A stretch of DNA of 64,000 nucleotides from Mesorhizobium sp. B2-1-8. GTDB lineage: Bacteria > Pseudomonadota > Alphaproteobacteria > Rhizobiales > Rhizobiaceae. A program made the position numbers and the translations under genes. Shown here piece by piece: positions 17,433-26,770 of the stretch (position 1 is the stretch's first letter; each line of letters opens with the position of its first letter). Location of the stretch: NCBI RefSeq assembly GCF_006442545.2, contig NZ_CP083952.1, positions 3,279,501-3,343,500 of the forward strand, read 5' to 3'. The notes under the pieces were generated by a model. That model was not told where the DNA came from, ran no database searches, and saw only the letters and a program-made list of their open reading frames with translations.

Positions 17433-17747
17433 CATAAGGACAGGAGCCGCTTCGATACCCGCTACTTCATCGCCTCCGCCGACCTCACCGCCGAACGGGC
17501 CGCCCACGCCGTGCGCGGCCACTGGCTGATCGAGAATGCCCTGCACTGGACCCTTGATGTCGTCTTCAAGGACGACCAGTCGCGGCTCAGAAAGGGCCAT
17601 GGCGCCCACAACATGGCCATCGTCCGCCATTTTGCCCTCAACCTCGTCCGGGCAATCAACGACAGGCAGTCGATCAAACTGAGGCGCAAAAAGGCCGGAT
17701 GGAGCCCCGACTACCTCGCCTCAATCCTGGGTCAACTTCCCCGTTAA
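17433..17747 (+). pseudogene. ISAs1-family transposase C-terminal remnant
   Basis: About 100 codons: RYFIASADLTAERAAHAVRG, HWLIENALHWTLDVVF and DDQSRLRKGHGAHNMA are the C-terminal signature of ISAs1-type transposases. The catalytic N-terminal two thirds are absent; upstream sequence to 17216 is unrelated. Confidence 0.75.
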
Positions 17748-17841
17748 CCTGGATTCGCAGCCCTGGGCCGCTGCAGGCCGCTGCAGCGGCGGAACATCAA
17801 GGGGAATGCGAAGTTTTGGCCTCCAATCAGGAGGATCTTCA

Positions 17842-18135
17842 ATGCCTCGCTATCACTTTCACGTCGATGATGGCGCTCTGGTTCCGGATGTAGAGGGGAC
17901 GGAATTGCCCGACTTGCATACCGCGCGAACTGAGGCGGTTAGAGCAATGGGCACCATGCTGGCTGACTTGGGCGGCGAGCTAGTTGGAGGTGGTCACACG
18001 TGGATGATGCATGTAACCGACGCTGCAAACGTGCTGCTTTTCAGTCTGACCTTCTCCTCGATCGTGCCCGCAGGCAAGGTGACGTTTCTGCCAGAGGATC
18101 AGGTGTCAGTCGCCCCAGTGCCGGGTGACCTTTGA
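17842..18135 (+). CDS. DUF6894-like small protein
   Basis: 97 residues from ATG 17842 with AGGAGG upstream. The start MPRYHFHVDDG...DVEGTELPDLHTARTEA is characteristic of the small alphaproteobacterial DUF6894 group. Function unknown. A GGAAC-N16-AGTT element 27 bases upstream of the leader loosely resembles an EcfG promoter. Confidence 0.7.
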   Translation: MPRYHFHVDDGALVPDVEGTELPDLHTARTEAVRAMGTMLADLGGELVGGGHTWMMHVTDAANVLLFSLTFSSIVPAGKVTFLPEDQVSVAPVPGDL

Positions 18136-18342
18136 TGTTCCGGATTTCAGGCTAGGAAAAGAACCCGCTCGCGAGGAACGATCGCCGCCTTCCGAACATT
18201 CGAGGTGGTCCGCGAACGTTCCCACAAAAAGACGGTACCAATTCAGACCAACTTCGCCCGCTTTATCATTTCTTAATGACTCCAGATGCGGGCAGAGTCA
18301 TGGTCCAGCATCCAAGGCACATTTGAGGGAGAAAAGGGAGCC

Positions 18343-18606
18343 ATGTTGTTTCCTGGCCAAGTCGTCATGCCCGACGAAGTGGAGATGCTTGCCCGCGTCT
18401 GCCGAACCTCCTGCGAAGAGCGGGGAATCCCGCTCAGCAGCCCGCAGGCACGGACACTCGCATCCCACGTCCTAAAGCTTTTCATGAACGGCCTTACCTG
18501 TGAGGAAGAGCTTCTAAGCGTCGAGCGAAACCGCATGAACCGTCAGGTTCACATTGACGCTTTGAAGCAGGCGTCTGCGCACCAGTACGTCGGTGCCGAT
18601 CGCTAG
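18343..18606 (+). CDS. Small helical protein (paralog of the 10340-10528 fragment)
   Basis: 87 residues from ATG 18343 behind AAAGGGAG. Core: EVEMLARVCRTSCEERGIPL and RTLASHVLKLFMNGLTCEEE, sharing the C.ER..PL / R.LA..V...F..G.T pattern with the truncated gene at 10.4 kb. All-helical and soluble; family and function unknown to me. Confidence 0.65.
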   Translation: MLFPGQVVMPDEVEMLARVCRTSCEERGIPLSSPQARTLASHVLKLFMNGLTCEEELLSVERNRMNRQVHIDALKQASAHQYVGADR

Positions 18607-18727
18607 ACGCACGTCGTCTTTGTCCAAAGTCACTGCTGGTCTCTGTGGTAGGAAATTCCTTTGCAACCCGTTTACAGTGGGTATCGAGGAAGTTTTCGCG
18701 CAGATTGCACGCAATGACAGCCAAGTC

Positions 18728-20071
18728 TCAAAGTTGGGAGCGCAGCCTGCTAGCCAGCCAGTCCGAAATTTCTTCCCGCAGGGGACGCGCTTCCCATTCG
18801 GCCAGGGTGATCTGCCGGGACCGCCCAAGATCCTGGTCGAACAAGTCGATCTGCGTTCTTGCAAAATCCCTGCCGTAGACGTTCAGACTGGCTTCGTCGT
18901 TCAGCCGCAAGGAGCGTTCGTCCAGATTGGTGGAACCAAAGCTCGCCCAGACGTCGTCAACAATCAGCAGCTTTGGATGATACATGGTGGGCTGAAACTC
19001 GTAGATCCGCACACCCGCCCTAAGCAAGTCGCCCCAGAAATAGCGCGAGCCTTTTCGAACCAGAGGCACGTCGGTCAGCGCATTGGGAACAATCACATCG
19101 ACCGACACGCCTCGCGTCCTCGCGTCCAGGATCTGCTGGAGGGCGATGTCGTCGGGCACGAAATACGCCATTCCGATTCGCAGGTGATCCTTGGCGGCGG
19201 CTATCGCCGCCAGCATCATCAGTTCCATGTTCTCCGAGCCATTTGGCTGCGAAGAGATTATCAGCTGGGCGCCAAGCGACCCGGCAGGCTCGGGCGGAGG
19301 GTAGAACTTCTCACCTTGCAATGTCTCACCGGTCGTTTCCAACCAATTTTCGGCAAACGCTGCCTGGAAAGCAGGTACGGCAGTCCCTTCGACCCGATAG
19401 TGCGTGTCGCGCCATTCATCCGGGTTGCGGGCGTTTCCGCGCCAATTATCCGCGATGCCGACACCACCCGTAAAGGCCACTTGTCCGTCGACAATGAGCA
19501 GTTTGCGATGGGTGCGGTTATTCAGACGGTCCAATGTGTACCAATGGATCGGCCGGTAGCGCTGGAACGTCACGCCGGCTCTTGTCATGATGTGGATCAG
19601 GTCTTCATCGAAAGGCAGGCTGCCGACCCAGTCGACGAGCACCCGGACCTCGACACCTTCCTGCGCCTTGGCCGCCAATGCCAATGCGAACTCATAGCCA
19701 ACGGCCCCAGACCAATAGATATAAGTCTCAAAATTGATGGTGGACCGAGCCGCGCCGATCGCTTGAAGCATCGAAGGAAAAATCTCGTCACCGTTCACAA
19801 GGGTTTGCACCGCGTTCGCGTCGGACATCTGTCCCAGCGAGTAACTGCTCATCGACCTGGCGAACTGGGGATCCGATGCATCGAAACGATGCGGGACGAT
19901 CGTCCGCAAAACGCGTGTCTCAGGGGTCAGGTTTATGGCCGCCAATGTGACCAAGCCGGCGAGGGCCGCAACGGCCACATAGCTCAGTCCCCTGAGCAGC
20001 GGGCTGAACTTCCGATCCAGCCAGATCTGCTTCGCACCTGTCAGCAACGCCACGAAACCGGCAGCGCGCAT
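18728..20071 (-). CDS. Phospholipase D / cardiolipin synthase-like protein
   Basis: 448 residues from ATG 20071. One N-terminal membrane segment (about 25-47, GLSYVAVAALAGLVTLAA) precedes two HKD catalytic domains: THRKLLIVDGQVAFTGG near residue 205 and YHPKLLIVDDVWASFGS near 375. This is the layout of cardiolipin synthases and related phosphatidyltransferases at the inner membrane. It starts one base after the stop of the iron-permease gene, so they form an operon. Confidence 0.9.
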   Translation of the reverse strand: MRAAGFVALLTGAKQIWLDRKFSPLLRGLSYVAVAALAGLVTLAAINLTPETRVLRTIVPHRFDASDPQFARSMSSYSLGQMSDANAVQTLVNGDEIFPSMLQAIGAARSTINFETYIYWSGAVGYEFALALAAKAQEGVEVRVLVDWVGSLPFDEDLIHIMTRAGVTFQRYRPIHWYTLDRLNNRTHRKLLIVDGQVAFTGGVGIADNWRGNARNPDEWRDTHYRVEGTAVPAFQAAFAENWLETTGETLQGEKFYPPPEPAGSLGAQLIISSQPNGSENMELMMLAAIAAAKDHLRIGMAYFVPDDIALQQILDARTRGVSVDVIVPNALTDVPLVRKGSRYFWGDLLRAGVRIYEFQPTMYHPKLLIVDDVWASFGSTNLDERSLRLNDEASLNVYGRDFARTQIDLFDQDLGRSRQITLAEWEARPLREEISDWLASRLRSQL

Positions 20072-20072
20072 G

Positions 20073-20399
20073 TCAGTCGCCCTGCTGCTTGCGACTGCGA
20101 TGTTTCTCGATTTCCTCCGGCTCTTCATCATCAATGCGGGTGATGGTCGAAGCCGAACTGTTTGATCTCAACATTTCGTCCAACTTGGCATGAATGGCCT
20201 GGGTGTCGCGATGCTCCGCCCGCTGAATGAACAGCGTCATGGCCCAGGTGAGGAGCGTGGCCGCTCCATGCCAGTTCAAGCTTTGCCGATCGAAAACTAT
20301 CCAGACGATCGCATATGCCAGCAACACCAGGAATGCTGCTGGCCGAGAGGTCCACGTGCCGATCGAGGTGAGTACGCCGGTAATCGGGTGATTTGCCAT
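20073..20399 (-). CDS. Low-affinity iron permease family protein
   Basis: 108 residues starting MANHPITGVLTSIG at 20399. Two membrane helices (about 18-36 and 45-62; PAAFLVLLAYAIVWIVFD, GAATLLTWAMTLFIQRA) and a charged tail (HAKLDEMLRSN). The RAEHRDTQAIHAKLDE segment is diagnostic of the family. Metal transport is by family name only. First gene of the operon with the phospholipase-D protein. Confidence 0.8.
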   Translation of the reverse strand: MANHPITGVLTSIGTWTSRPAAFLVLLAYAIVWIVFDRQSLNWHGAATLLTWAMTLFIQRAEHRDTQAIHAKLDEMLRSNSSASTITRIDDEEPEEIEKHRSRKQQGD

Positions 20400-20811
20400 G
20401 AGCAGGAACTTTCGATGGTAACGCAGGTTCCCGCGCTGCTTGTCGCCGAGGCTTCCGTGCAGCACAGTTATCGGCAGGGAGACCCGTTAGGCGCGGTTGT
20501 CCGTCTCGGTTGGCTGTCGCGCGTTAAGCGCCCTGACGTCCACGCCCATCCGGCCCTCATTCCCAAATGGCGGCAACGGTCGAGGAGCCCATCAACCCAC
20601 TCGGTGTCGGTTCGCTCAAGCAGGGTGGAAGGAAGAAAGAGGGCGGACGCCTCTTTCTCCATGGGGTTACACGCGCGACCGCTTTGGCTGCGAACTCAGC
20701 CGGGGGATCGCCGTTGCCGGCCTAGGTGTCCCAATCGCCGGGCTTGGGGTTGGAAATCCCAATGTACTTTTTTGGATCGTCGTTCCCGATTGAGAACGTC
20801 GATGTATGAGT
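20400..20811. other. Stretch with no supported gene
   Basis: Open frames exist on both strands (20497-20793 plus, 20468-20662 minus) but none resembles a known family. The plus frame ends with an internally repetitive GLGVPIAGLGVGNP. Confidence 0.35.
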
Positions 20812-21275
20812 TCAAAGTGACGGACCAAAGGCCCTGAACCCGTTCACGGCTTGGTTTCGGATGGAACTTGCGATGTGGAGCGCGGGAGTATTGAACGTCT
20901 CGCCGAACACAAAGCTGTGAATGATCTTGTTCACCACGTCCCCAACCGGAAGGTCCACATTGGCTGGCGCCGAGAAGTCATAGTAGCTCTCGATGCCGTA
21001 CCTGGTGTGCTTGTTTATCCCCTTAAGTTTGCAGCGATAGAAGTTCGCCGACAAGTTCAGCGAGGCCAGGTTTGAAGAAACCTTTCGCTCTCGATAAGCC
21101 TCCGGGTCTTGAAGGCGGCTATAAACACCGTTTCTTCAATCGCGAAACTCTTGGCGCTTCTCCGTTTCTCGGACCAGCTTCTAAGAGTTATGGCATCTCG
21201 CAGGAGCCCGTCTTTCCACGGAAATGAGTCCGGAATCGTGGCGTGATTACTTACCGGCAAGCTACCCCACTTCAA
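20812..21275 (-). pseudogene. Hypothetical protein gene broken by one frameshift
   Basis: Reads DAITLRSWSEKRRSAKSFAI...KTRRLIESER in one frame and continues KVSSNLASLNLSANFYRCKL...YDFSAPANVDLPVGDVVN in another; the switch is near 21080. The joined product of about 150 residues looks like a single conserved hypothetical protein. Confidence 0.5.
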
Positions 21276-21413
21276 AAGACAGCCCGCCTAGCAGCGCAGG
21301 GTAACGCCTATCCCGACGAAGCGGTGAGCGGTGATGACCCAATGACCCTGTCCCAAAGGTCTTACTGTGTGAGCAGGCGGAGGACCAGGAAAGCTTTGCA
21401 GAGAACCTCAGCA

Positions 21414-21550
21414 AGGGGAGCATAAAAAAGCTGGGGGTATCGCCGGCTTCGCAGTGTCTTCGACAGCGATTACAAACAGCGGCACGACAAACGACGGCCG
21501 AAAAAGGAGAAATTCGCGGCGTGGCACCCCCAGCTTTTTTATGCTCCCCT
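21414..21550. repeat. 25-bp perfect inverted repeats flanking 87 bp (MITE-like)
   Basis: Arms at 21414-21438 and 21526-21550 are perfect complements (AGGGGAGCATAAAAAAGCTG plus GGGGT). The enclosed 87 bases have no gene. CCTCAG occurs beside both ends. It could be a miniature transposable element or a large transcription-stopping hairpin. Confidence 0.6.
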
Positions 21551-21729
21551 CAGACACGCCGCCTTGGAGCGTCTGCCACGCCCGCCTGCATGAGAAGCAT
21601 CGTCGTCGCTGGTCAGATCAGCTATTTATAGCAACAACAAACCATTTCTTAAACAGAGCGCAAGCAGTTTAAGCACTTATTCATTAGCAAGCGCATTTTT
21701 CTTAGAAGTGTGTGCCGGCTTCGGAAAAA

Positions 21730-21975
21730 AATCATGCTGAAGGTCTACACCTGGTCTCCACACTGACTCGCGAAGCAGGGCTGACTGCACCGGACCGGTT
21801 CACTGGCGATGGCGTTGAAGCCATCGGAGCAGCAGGAATCTTCCGCCTAAGAGCCGTGCTCGTCGGTACGGTTGCTTTTCAGACGTATGCTGGACACCTC
21901 GGCGTAAGATTGCCTGGTGCTTCATTGCAAACCGGCGATGCCGATTTCGCGCAGCATTACTCGATTTCGTCGTCA
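21730..21975 (+). pseudogene. GSU2403-type nucleotidyltransferase fragment
   Basis: Reads as the middle of a GSU2403-family nucleotidyltransferase-fold protein: GIFRLRAVLVGTVAFQTYAG, then LGVRLPGASLQTGDADFAQ with the DxD-like metal site. It is fused in frame at 21975 to an unrelated recombinase tail; the start and the C-terminal half are missing. Confidence 0.6.
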
Positions 21976-22671
21976 AAGGGCATGGACAAATCCAAGCGCG
22001 TTCGCATCCGCTGTTCGGCCGCGACAGAGAGCGGAATATGCGCTGATCCGAAGACCTTCTATTTGGATACGGTCGAAACTGCAGTTCTGAACGGGCTTAC
22101 CGCCGAGTTGCGCCATCCCGAAGTGATTGCCCAGTACGTCCAGACCTACCACGAAGACCGATACCGATGCCAGGCGCACCCGTTTGGAGCGACGGCTTGA
22201 AGAGCTAACTCGGGAGATCGAGCGGTTGGTCAACGCCATCGCCAAAGGCCACGGCGACCCAGCTATATTGGGGCCGCAATCAACAACACTGAATGAAGAG
22301 CGCAAGAGCATTTTGGCAGAGTTGGATCGGGTGCCCGCTGCGACCGGAGTGATCGCGCTGCACCCTGCGGTGCTCGCCCGCTACGAGGAACAACTGAACC
22401 AACTTCAGACCGGGCTTGCCAAGGGCATTGCTTCTGGCGATTCCGAATGTGCAAAGGCGATGCGTGGCTTGGTCGAAACCGTCACGGTGTTTCGAGATCC
22501 GTCGAGAACCGGCGGGGTCGAAGTCGAAATCGCTGGGCTGCTGACGGCACTCTTAGGCGAGCGTGCTTTCCCCCACGGCGTCAAAGGAGTGGGGGGGAAT
22601 GGTGGTAGCGGGAGAGCGCTAATGCCTTTCCTCCCACTTATCCAGCTGCCAGTTCCGGCTTCGCTGGGTTA
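21976..22671 (+). pseudogene. Large serine recombinase C-terminal fragment
   Basis: From KRVRIRCSAATESGICADPK the sequence is the zinc-ribbon and coiled-coil tail of a large serine recombinase. A frameshift near 22165 moves it to a second frame (LERRLEELTREIERLVNAIA...SECAKAMRGLVETVTVFRDP) that runs to 22671. The catalytic resolvase domain is absent. Confidence 0.7.
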
Positions 22672-23063
22672 GTGGGACAGCCGATTTGGCTTGTCGATGC
22701 CTCCATCAGCATTCAGGAGTGGCTTCGCGACACACAACTCCGCGGCATTTCTCACCGAGCAGCAGACTTCATTCGGCATCGGTCACATCGAAATCAGTAT
22801 TGCTTGAACCGGACTGGTCGCCATCATATGGCGCCCTTCGCCGGGGGCTGTCGGTCCCGCATCCCGCCTTACGGCGGCGCTAGGCTGATGCTCCTTCGGC
22901 CGCCCTGTTCAACCGGTCTCAGGGCCACGAACCTGCTCCAGCACCGAACTGACTTGTTTCCGCTTACGGACATTTCGGTGCTTCCGCCTTGTACGCCCTT
23001 TTACATTTGTCAGGAGAGCAGTGCGCTCTCCCGACGGAGAGTCAGAGAAGGGTCGGGTTTTCA
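22672..23063. other. Leader region before ardC, no gene seen
   Basis: The ardC frame is open through here, but the coding pattern only becomes regular at 23119. The region probably contains the promoter of the transfer/maintenance module. Confidence 0.4.
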
Positions 23064-23107
23064 GCGACGGGTTTCAAGCGGGAGGAGAGGCCTCCGGTGC
23101 CCGTCGC
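23064..23107 (+). ncRNA. Structured mRNA leader (radC-motif-like), copy 1
   Basis: Outer stem GCGACGGG/CCCGTCGC encloses an inner stem (23079-23085 with 23091-23097) and the loop AGAGG. The ribosome site GGAG follows the outer stem directly and the ardC ATG is 11 bases on. Copy 2 before the parB-like gene keeps the loop and the outer stem while changing paired bases of the inner stem together. The position before an antirestriction gene fits the published radC RNA motif; the identification is mine by eye. Confidence 0.6.
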
Positions 23108-23118
23108 GGAGAATCGCG

Positions 23119-24081
23119 ATGTCCACTCAGAGCAAACGGGTCCGCGCCGGCGCGGATCGGACGAACCTCTATGACGATATCACTGATAAGATCATCGCCC
23201 AGTTGGAGGCAGGTCATTTCCCTTGGGTTCAGCCGTGGGGGACCGCGGCCGCCAAGGCGCCATTGTCCCTGCCGACGAATGCCAGCACCGGCAGGGCGTA
23301 CAGCGGGATCAATGTGCTTATCCTTTGGGGCGCCGTCATCGAGCACGGCTACCCGACCCAATCCTGGCTCACCTTTCGGCAGGCCGTCTCGCTCGGCGGG
23401 AACGTGAGGAAAGGTGAGCGCGGCATTACTGTTGTTTACGCTGATCGATTTGTCCCTGGCGAGGAGAGAAATCGCGCTGAAGAGACTGGTGACGATGCCA
23501 GGGCGGTGCCCTTCCTCAAGCGCTTCACTGTCTTCAACCTCGAGCAATGTGAAGGGCTGCCCGATGCAATCGCGGCTGCACCTCTTCCGCCGGATGTGGG
23601 ATCGATCGAGCCGCGGGTCAAAGCATTGATCGAGGCCACCGGCATTGAATTCCACATCGGTGGCAACAGAGCCTGGTACATGCCGTCGCACGACCGGATT
23701 CAGGTACCGCCGCCTCAGGCCTTCTTCGAGCCCATCAACTGGCATCGCACGGCGTTGCATGAGCTAGGCCATGCCACCGGTCATCGATCGCGCCTTGCTC
23801 GCGATCTTTCCGGGATTTTTGGCAGCAAGAAATATGCCTTCGAGGAACTGGTAGCCGAAATATGCGCCGCCTTCTCCTGCGCCTCGTTCGGCATTGTTCC
23901 GACAGTTCGGCACGCCGACTACATCGGATCCTGGCTGAAGGTGCTGCGTGAGGATAATCGCGCGATCGTGCGCGCCGCCAGCCGGGCCAGCAAGGCGGCT
24001 GACTGGCTTCTCGGCCATCTGCCTGATGAAACCGCGCTGTCGATTGCCAAGGATCTGGGTAACGACAGGAGGGCGGCATGA
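23119..24081 (+). CDS. ardC: ArdC-like antirestriction protein / zincin metallopeptidase
   Basis: 320 residues from ATG 23119 (MSTQSKRVRAG). N-terminal ssDNA-binding domain (DUF1738; LYDDITDKIIAQLEAGHFPW) and C-terminal zincin domain with HELGHATGH near residue 217 and a downstream glutamate (EELVAEI) as third ligand candidate. ArdC proteins protect incoming plasmid or ICE DNA from restriction in the recipient. Preceded by a conserved hairpin leader; followed by DUF2958 with an ATGA overlap. Confidence 0.9.
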   Translation: MSTQSKRVRAGADRTNLYDDITDKIIAQLEAGHFPWVQPWGTAAAKAPLSLPTNASTGRAYSGINVLILWGAVIEHGYPTQSWLTFRQAVSLGGNVRKGERGITVVYADRFVPGEERNRAEETGDDARAVPFLKRFTVFNLEQCEGLPDAIAAAPLPPDVGSIEPRVKALIEATGIEFHIGGNRAWYMPSHDRIQVPPPQAFFEPINWHRTALHELGHATGHRSRLARDLSGIFGSKKYAFEELVAEICAAFSCASFGIVPTVRHADYIGSWLKVLREDNRAIVRAASRASKAADWLLGHLPDETALSIAKDLGNDRRAA

Positions 24082-24485
24082 TCCTCCTCCCTCCGGAGCT
24101 GCGCGAGCGCCTTCTCGCCAACGGCCGCGATCAGGATGCTGACCATGTGCCAGTTGTCCGTTTCTTCAATCCAGTCGCCGCCGGCACTTGGCTTGCCACC
24201 GAACTCGACGAGGATCGCGATACACTCTTTGGTTTAGCCGATCTCGGTTTCGGCTGTCCCGAGCTCGGCAGCTTCAGTCTATCGGAGCTGCAGTCGGCTC
24301 GCCTGGCATTCGGCTTGGGGATTGAACGCGATGTGCTGTTCATGGGCGAATTCCCGATCTCAGCTTACGCCGAAGCTGCTCGCGCGGCGGGAAGTATCAT
24401 AGGGGGCGAGCGCGTGCTGCACGCCGGTGCCTGTCGGCAGCCGCGCACCGCATTGCGCCAGAAGACGGGAGAGGAAGAGGGTTGA
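24078..24485 (+). CDS. DUF2958 domain protein
   Basis: 135 residues; LPPELRERLLANGRDQDADHVPVVRFFNP and LFGLADLGFGCPELGSFSLSEL are the DUF2958 signature. These proteins accompany ardC on rhizobial plasmids and ICEs; role unknown. The ATGA overlap couples it to ardC. The gene ends as the second structured leader begins. Confidence 0.85.
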   Translation: MILLPPELRERLLANGRDQDADHVPVVRFFNPVAAGTWLATELDEDRDTLFGLADLGFGCPELGSFSLSELQSARLAFGLGIERDVLFMGEFPISAYAEAARAAGSIIGGERVLHAGACRQPRTALRQKTGEEEG

Positions 24486-24498
24486 AGGGATTTTCGGG

Positions 24499-24537
24499 AC
24501 GGGTTCAGGACCGAGAGAGAGGCTCTCGGCGCCCGTC
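24499..24537 (+). ncRNA. Structured mRNA leader (radC-motif-like), copy 2
   Basis: Outer stem GACGGG/CCCGTC, inner stem CCGAGAG/CTCTCGG, loop AGAGG, then GCGGAGAA and ATG 13 bases after the stem. Compared with copy 1 the inner-stem pairs differ on both sides yet still pair, which indicates selection on structure. Confidence 0.6.
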
Positions 24538-24550
24538 GCGGAGAACTCCG

Positions 24551-26682
24551 ATGGCCAACGCCGTTCAGAAGATCATCCTGTCGCCCTCACGCGACATTCC
24601 TTTCAACAAGCTGGTGCTTGCCCAGACCAATGTCCGGCGCATCAAGGCTGGTGTCTCGATCGAGGACCTGGCCGCATCGATCGCCAGATGCGGTCTGATC
24701 CAGAGCATCCACGTCCGTCCCGTGCTTGACGGGAAGGGTCAGGAGACCGGCATGTTTGATGTGCCGGCCGGGGGCCGCCGCTATCGGGCCCTCGAGATGC
24801 TGGTCAACCAGAAGCGGCTTGCGAAGACCGCCTCCATTCCGTGTGTCGTCGGTGGTTCTTCGGGCTCGATCCTCGCGGAAGAAATCTCCCTTGCCGAGAA
24901 CATCGAGCGAGCCCCGCTCCATCCCCTGGATGCATATCGCGCCTTCAAGGAAATGCTCGACAAGGGCATGTCGGAGGAGGAGATCGCCGCCGCCTTCTTC
25001 ATTTCGGTCAGCATAGTCAAGCAGCGCCTCAAGCTCACGGCCGTGTCGCCGGCGCTTCTCGACGTCTATGCCGACGATGGCATGACAATCGGCCAACTGG
25101 AGGCCTTCTCGGTGAACAATGAGCATGCACGGCAAGAGCAGGTCTGGGAGGCAGTCAAGAACAGCTGGTCGAAGGAGCCATACCAGATCCGCCGCATGCT
25201 GACCGAAAACACCGTCCGTGCCTCCGACAAGCGAGCCGTCTTCGTGGGCCTCGACGCCTATGAGGCAGCAGGCGGCGCTGTGCTGCGCGACCTGTTCCAG
25301 TCGGATGATGGCGGGTGGTTGCAAGATGTGCCCTTGCTAGATCGTCTCGTCACCGAGAGGCTTCAGGTGATGGCCGACGAAATCGCCAATGAAGGCTGGA
25401 AGTGGATCGAAGTCGCGGTGAGCTTCCCCTATGGCGCGGCTCACGGCCTGCGTGAGCTCGAGAGTATGCCTGTCGACCTGACCAACGAGGAACAGGCAAC
25501 GCTCGGCGCACTGCGCGATGAGTTCGACAAGCTGCAGGCCGACTATGAGGAGGCCGACGAGTTGCCGGATGAAATCGACCAGCGTTTTGGCGAGCTTGAA
25601 ACCGCGATCAAGGCGTTGGAGACGCGCCCCGCCCGTTTCGACCCGGACGACATCGCGCGCGCCGGCGTCTTCATCAGCGTGGAATCGGACGGCTCGCTTC
25701 TCGTCGAGCGTGGCTATGTGAAGCCGGAGGACGAAGCCCCCGGTGCGCCGGAGGGTGACAACGGTCCCAGCGTCGAGGCAGGCAACGAACCAGCGGCGAC
25801 GGGCCCGGTCCGGCGGTCCGTCATCACCATCGACGGTAGCCGACTGGCCGAGCCGGAAGATGACGACGACGATGGCATCAAGCCATTGCCGGATCGGTTG
25901 ATCATGGAGTTGACCGCCGAGCGTACGCTGGCGCTGCGCGACAAACTCGCAAACGATCCGGCGGCCGCTTTTCTGGCTGTGCTGCACAAGTTCGTCCGTG
26001 ACGTCTTCTCTCTCGCTACAAGTCGCAAGGCGTGGCGATGGAAGTCTCTGTCCGTGGCACGGTCTTCTCGGCCCAGCCTCCCGAGCTTCGCGATACACCT
26101 TACGCACGCGCGATCGATGGTCGCCACAAGGCCTGGGAGACCCGTCTCCCAGGCAACGTCGCCGATCTTTGGGATGCGCTTGCGGCGCTCTCGGTCCCCG
26201 AGCAAGCCGAGTTGTTCGCTCACTGCGCGTCCTTCGGCGTGAACGCTCTCTATGAAAGGGTCGATCGGTACGGCAACGGCGCGACTTCCGCACATGGCGT
26301 GCAGCAGCGACTTGCCGAGGCCGACCACCTGGCCCGCGCAGTCGGGCTCGACATGGTTGACGCCGGCTGGCGGCCGACGGTCGGCAACTATCTCGGCCGC
26401 GTCACCAAGGCGCGTATCCTCGAGGCCGTGCGCGAGGGGGAAGGCGAGGGCGCTGCCCAGCTGATCGACCACCTCAAGAAGGCCGATATGGCCAAGGAGG
26501 CGGAGCGACTCCTGGCCGACAGTGGCTGGCTGCCTGAACCGCTGCGGCTTGCCGAGCTCGATGTGGAGGCGGCCAATGCCAACTCGGGTAGCGAAGAAGA
26601 GCCATTGCCCGAATTCCTCGCGGGTGACGGCGAGGACGGAGTGACTGACGAGGAGGAACCGCAGCTCGACGCCGCCGAGTAG
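24551..26682 (+). pseudogene. ParB/RepB-like partition protein gene with a 2-base insertion
   Basis: From ATG 24551 the first 485 codons are a normal ICE/plasmid ParB-like protein: nuclease-like N-domain (LAQTNVRRIKAGVSIEDLAA, AGGRRYRALEML, ENIERAPLHPLDAYRAF), then helix-turn-helix (ISVSIVKQRLKL). At 26004-26013 the run TCTTCTCTCTCGC carries one extra TC; removing two bases joins DVFS to RYKSQGVAMEVSVRG and gives one 709-residue protein ending at 26682. As read, translation leaves frame after VRDVFSL and stops at 26242. A restart at ATG 26032 or 26038 could still yield the 215-residue C-terminal part. A real mutation or a sequencing error are both possible. Confidence 0.8.
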
Positions 26683-26705
26683 GCACAGCATCCTTGCAGA
26701 TCGAC

Positions 26706-26739
26706 TGCCCGGCACTCGGAAGAGCGCCGGGCATTTTTT
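26706..26739 (+). terminator. Intrinsic terminator after the parB-like gene
   Basis: TGCCCGGC / GCCGGGCA stem with a 12-base loop and six T residues. It separates the ardC-parB transcript from the alpA-repA genes. Confidence 0.8.
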
Positions 26740-26770
26740 GTGCGCGGACGATCAGAGTGAGAGTCAGGCC

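Noticed and set aside
18593..20143. A 516-codon open frame on the plus strand
   Set aside because: It is antisense to the phospholipase-D-like gene with two HKD motifs and has no domain itself.
20407..20431. An EcfG promoter before the iron-permease gene
   Set aside because: GGAAC-N16-AGTT is present but ends 8 bases from the ATG, leaving no leader, so it is probably chance.
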